DNA of 64,000 nt from Nocardia alni (GTDB lineage Bacteria > Actinomycetota > Actinomycetes > Mycobacteriales > Mycobacteriaceae): NCBI RefSeq assembly GCF_019038435.1, contig NZ_JAGPOX010000007.1:1-64000 (forward strand). Direction: 5' to 3'. Positions 60,883 to 64,000 of the stretch are shown one piece after another. The position numbers and the translations under genes were made by a program. Below the pieces are notes generated by a model. That model had not been told where the DNA came from, searched no databases, and saw only the letters and a program-made list of their open reading frames with translations. The stretch's first letter is position 1, and the number at the start of each line of letters is the position of its first letter.

Positions 60883-62957
60883 TCAGATCTCCGAGCCTCG
60901 TCGCGAACCCGCTGATCTCCACCTGGCTGAGGTTCGCCGAGGACGGCACGGTCGTCCTGCGGGTCGGGAAAGTCGAACTGGGCCAGGGCATCCACACCGC
61001 ACTCACGCAGATCGCGGTCGAGGAACTGGGCGTGGCGCCGGGCAGGCTCGTGCTGGCAGCACCGTCGACCGAGTCCTCGCCGGACGAGGGTTTCACCGCG
61101 GGCAGCCAATCGACCCAGATCTCCGGCGCCGCCGTCCAGTCGGTCTGCGCGGCCGCTCGTGGTCTGTTCACCGCGGCCGCGGCACGGCGGTCCGGCGTTC
61201 CGGCCGCCTCGCTGACCGTCGTCGACGGGGAGTTCCGCACGCCCGGCGGTGAGATCGTGGGTTCCTACGGCTCGCTCGCCGGCGAGGTGGAGTTGGGTGT
61301 CGAGGCCCCGGAGCTGCCGCCACGGGATGGACCCGCGCAACCCGACCTGCGGCGGATTGATCTGCCCGACAAGGTCTTCGGGCGGCCCCGGTTCATCCAG
61401 GACCTCGACCTGCCGGGCATGCTGCACGCCCGCGTGATCCGCCCGCCGCTGCTGCGCGCGTCCCTGCACAGCCTCCCGGACGGCCTGCCTGCGTCGATCA
61501 CGCTGATCCAGGACGGCGACTTCCTGGCGATTCTGGCCGAACGCGAGGAACTCGCCGCCGCGGCGGCGGAGCGTCTGTCGCGATCGGTGCGCTGGGAACC
61601 TCGGGACGACATGCCCGATGAGTCCAAGCACGATGCCTGGCTGCGCATGCAGCCCTGCGAGACCTCGGTCCTGTTGCGCCGGGAGGGTGCGCGGGGGACC
61701 GGCATACAGATCCGGGCCGACTACTCCCGCGCGATGATCGCGCACGCCAGCATCGCGACCAGCTGTGCGCTGGCCCGGTTCGACGGGCGGCGCCTGGAGG
61801 TGTGGAGTCACAGCCAGGGTATCTTCCCGCTGCGCGCCGCGATCGCGGACGCACTCGGTATGGCGCAGTCCGACGTCGTGGTCCACCACGTCGAAGGCGC
61901 CGGTTGCTACGGCCACAATCCCGCCGACGACGTGGCCTTCGACGCCGCGCTCCTCGCGCTGCGCACAGATGGACGCCCGGTGCGGGTGCTGTGGGATCGC
62001 GCGGCGGAGCTGGGCTCGGCGCCGCTCGCCTCGGCGATGTCCGCGGACCTGTCCGCGGAACTCGGTTCCGATGGCAGCGTGCGGAATTGGACGTACGACG
62101 TGTGGAGCAACGGCTACAACGGACGCCCCGGCTACGCCGGAAACCCGGGTCTGCTCGCCAACGGCTACCGCGCGGGCGGGCAGGATCTGCCGCCGTCGGT
62201 GGATCCGCCTGCCGAGGCGGGGCTGGGCAGCGGTCGTAACGCCGTGCCGCCCTATTCTTTCGAATCGGCTCGCGTGACAACGCATCGGGTGCTGTCGATG
62301 CCCATCCGCACCTCGGCGATCCGTTCGCTGGGCGCTCATTTCAACGTCTTCGCCGTCGAGTCCTTCATGGACGAGCTGGCGGCGCGAGCGGGCGCCGACC
62401 CGCTGGAGTTCCGGCGCTCGAAGCTCGAGGACGAGCGTGCCCGCGCGGTACTGTCCGCCGCGGCGCGCGAAGCGGGCTGGGACCGGCGTGCGGAGACCGC
62501 CGAGGACGCCGGGCTCGGGCTCGGTTACGCGAGATACAAGAACCGGGGCGCGTATTGCGCGGTGGTCGCGGAGGTGGAGGCTGCCGAGGAGGTTCGGGTG
62601 CGCCGGATCGTCGTGGCGGTCGATGTGGGCCGGGTGGTGAACCTCGACGGCGTGCGCAACCAGATCGAGGGCGGTGCCATCCAAGCGGTCAGCTGGACGC
62701 TGAAGGAACAGGTGCGGTTCGGCCACGATGGGATCACCAGCGTGGACTGGGAAAGCTACCCCGTGCTGCGGTTCCCCGAGGTCCCCCGGGTCGATGTCCT
62801 CGTGCTGGACCGCCCGGATCAACCCAGCCTCGGCGCCGGCGAGTGCGTTGCCGGACCGGCCGCGGGAGCGATCGCGAACGGTGTCTTCGCCGCGATCGGG
62901 CTGCGGGTGCGCACTCTGCCTCTGACACCGCAGAACGTGGTTCGGGCCATCGGCTGA
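60879..62957 (+). CDS. Molybdopterin-binding subunit (IorB/nicotinate-dehydrogenase-like)
   Basis: A 692-aa catalytic subunit of a two-component molybdenum hydroxylase. It contains KVELGQGIHTALTQIAVEEL, GFTAGSQSTQISGAAVQS, VEGAGCYGHNPADDVAFDAA and the late SLGAGECVAGPAAGAIAN, whose Glu is the catalytic base of the family. It should hydroxylate an N-heteroaromatic or aldehyde with water. The enzyme lacks the twin-arginine signal seen in some homologues, so it is probably cytoplasmic or exported by another route. Electron acceptor unknown. Confidence 0.9.
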   Translation: MIRSPSLVANPLISTWLRFAEDGTVVLRVGKVELGQGIHTALTQIAVEELGVAPGRLVLAAPSTESSPDEGFTAGSQSTQISGAAVQSVCAAARGLFTAAAARRSGVPAASLTVVDGEFRTPGGEIVGSYGSLAGEVELGVEAPELPPRDGPAQPDLRRIDLPDKVFGRPRFIQDLDLPGMLHARVIRPPLLRASLHSLPDGLPASITLIQDGDFLAILAEREELAAAAAERLSRSVRWEPRDDMPDESKHDAWLRMQPCETSVLLRREGARGTGIQIRADYSRAMIAHASIATSCALARFDGRRLEVWSHSQGIFPLRAAIADALGMAQSDVVVHHVEGAGCYGHNPADDVAFDAALLALRTDGRPVRVLWDRAAELGSAPLASAMSADLSAELGSDGSVRNWTYDVWSNGYNGRPGYAGNPGLLANGYRAGGQDLPPSVDPPAEAGLGSGRNAVPPYSFESARVTTHRVLSMPIRTSAIRSLGAHFNVFAVESFMDELAARAGADPLEFRRSKLEDERARAVLSAAAREAGWDRRAETAEDAGLGLGYARYKNRGAYCAVVAEVEAAEEVRVRRIVVAVDVGRVVNLDGVRNQIEGGAIQAVSWTLKEQVRFGHDGITSVDWESYPVLRFPEVPRVDVLVLDRPDQPSLGAGECVAGPAAGAIANGVFAAIGLRVRTLPLTPQNVVRAIG

Positions 62958-63098
62958 ACCGGTTCTCGCCGTGGCTCCGCCGCGACGAAGTCGTCGAAAC
63001 GGCCGTGGTCGATGTTCGGATGACGCCAACCTGATGGCCGTGTTCGCCGAGTGTTGTTCAGTGGCAAGGTGTCACCGCCATCGAGGCTGGGCTAACCT

Positions 63099-63132
63099 GC
63101 ACAGTAACAGTGTTTCAGTGTACAGTTGTGCA
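63099..63132. promoter_or_regulatory. Imperfect inverted repeat before the desaturase
   Basis: TGCACA at 63099 and TGTGCA at 63127 bracket a run of CAGT repeats (CAGTAACAGTGTTTCAGTG). The 34-bp element lies 38 bp before the desaturase start. In mycobacteria the related desaturase DesA3 is under TetR-type repression, so this may be an operator for a lipid-sensing regulator. Confidence 0.45.
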
Positions 63133-63170
63133 CGGAAAGATGAATGCACTCTCGATATCCAGGAGGCCGG

Positions 63171-64000
63171 GTGGCCATCACCGACATCGACATCTACTCG
63201 CATCTGACCGCAGCAGACATCGAGGCTCTCGGGGCCGAACTCGATGCCATTCGCCGCGATATCGAGGAGTCGCGCGGCGAGCGGGACGCCCGGTACATCC
63301 GGCGCGCCATCGCCCTGCATCGCGCACTGGCCGTCGGCGGCAGAGTCGCGCTGACGTTCAGCAACCGCAGGGGCGCGTGGCTCGCGGGCACCGCGTTGCT
63401 CTCGCTGGCCAAGATCATCGAAAATATGGAGCTCGGCCACAATGTGATGCACGGGCAGTGGGACTGGATGAACGATCCGGAGATCCATTCGTCCTCGTGG
63501 GAGTGGGACACCACCTGCCCCAGTGTGGGGTGGAAGCACTCGCACAACTTCGTGCATCACAAATACACCAATATCGTCGGGATGGACGACGATGTCGGCT
63601 ACGGCATCCTGCGCGTCACGCGTGACCAGCCGTGGCAGTGGTGGAATATCGGCAACCCCGTGTTCAACCTGATTCTCGGGACCTTTTTCGAATGGGGCGT
63701 GGCACTGCACCACCTCGAGGTGGAGAAGCTGCGCAGCGGCGAGAAGGCATGGCGGCAGGCGTTCGGAGATCTGCGCGTCATCGGAACCAAGGTCGGCAAG
63801 CAGGCGGCCAAGGATTACCTGATCTTCCCGGCGCTGGCCGGACGGAATTGGAAGACGACGCTGACGGCCGACGCCACCGCCAACATCGTGCGCAACTACT
63901 GGGCGTACATGGTGATCTTCTGCGGTCACTTTCCCGACGGCGCGGAGAAATTCACCGTCGCCGAGTTCGAGTCCGAGGATCAGCCGCGCTGGTATCTGCG
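63171..64000 (+). CDS. Fatty-acid desaturase (DesA3-like), cut by window end
   Basis: The first ~276 residues of a membrane delta-9-type acyl-CoA desaturase. The GTG at 63171 has AGGAGG eight bases upstream. His box 1 is ELGHNVMHGQWDW and His box 2 is HSHNFVHHKYTN; the third box should lie beyond the window. Membrane segments flank residues ~70-95 and ~160-185. It would introduce a double bond into stearoyl- or palmitoyl-CoA, using electrons from an oxidoreductase not seen here. No stop occurs before 64000. Upstream lies the repeat element at 63099. Confidence 0.9.
   Translation, partial: MAITDIDIYSHLTAADIEALGAELDAIRRDIEESRGERDARYIRRAIALHRALAVGGRVALTFSNRRGAWLAGTALLSLAKIIENMELGHNVMHGQWDWMNDPEIHSSSWEWDTTCPSVGWKHSHNFVHHKYTNIVGMDDDVGYGILRVTRDQPWQWWNIGNPVFNLILGTFFEWGVALHHLEVEKLRSGEKAWRQAFGDLRVIGTKVGKQAAKDYLIFPALAGRNWKTTLTADATANIVRNYWAYMVIFCGHFPDGAEKFTVAEFESEDQPRWYL

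Overview
The window is high-GC actinobacterial DNA, most likely from Nocardia or a close mycolic-acid-containing relative. The evidence is the very high GC, frequent GTG starts, an actinobacterial-type IHF (mIHF), a DesA3-like desaturase, an F420-type luciferase-like oxidoreductase, a cutinase-like exported protein and an NRPS typical of this lineage. The taxonomic call is inference.

Layout. (1) 0.3-1.2 kb: an XRE regulator, then a decayed IS5-type transposase. (2) 1.6-7.8 kb: an L-rhamnose catabolic cluster with LacI regulator, isomerase, bifunctional aldolase/dehydrogenase and rhamnulokinase, plus a perfect palindromic operator before rhaI. (3) 7.8-21.7 kb: a single-protein trimodular NRPS (C-A-T-E-C-A-T-C-A-T-TE) whose epimerization domain has lost key motifs. 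It is preceded by two carboxymuconolactone-decarboxylase-like genes. Both ends of the NRPS gene carry decayed duplications: the last codons are repeated downstream, and a ~0.7 kb unit (NRPS start, promoter, upstream gene) is tandemly duplicated upstream. (4) 21.8-29.4 kb: redox enzymes (flavin monooxygenase-like, MDR, F420-type), a multicopper oxidase with a small membrane partner, a TetR regulator and an exported hydrolase. A 12-bp element is shared by two of the promoters. (5) 29.6-34.6 kb: a TetR-controlled operon with two palindromic operators (NTF2-like, NmrA-like with a minisatellite N-terminus, alpha/beta hydrolase), then AraC and DUF2000 genes. (6) 34.9-36.9 kb: an mIHF protein, tRNA-Leu(GAG), a terminator and a decayed stretch. 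(7) 36.8-47.8 kb: accessory genes, including a four-gene acyl-CoA-type catabolic cluster (ligase, amidohydrolase, SDR, MDR) with atypical active sites and a DUF3500/oxidoreductase/HxlR set. It ends at a relic resembling the tRNA-Leu 3' end plus its terminator, which could mark an old integration. (8) 48.1-51.6 kb: cutinase, TetR, LysR, NTF2-like and a hemerythrin relic. (9) 51.7-57 kb: a TetR-linked catabolic/efflux cluster (esterase, flavin monooxygenase, MFS pump, SDR). (10) 57.1-59.4 kb: an AurF-type di-iron oxygenase and a ferredoxin/ferredoxin-reductase fusion, probably an enzyme and its electron donor. (11) 59.7-64 kb: an ATPase relic with a near-perfect 53-bp palindrome, a two-subunit molybdenum hydroxylase, and a fatty-acid desaturase cut by the window end.

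The strongest candidates for new biology are the NRPS with its degenerate epimerization domain and repeated ends, the AurF/ferredoxin-reductase pair, and the ligase-amidohydrolase-SDR-MDR operon.
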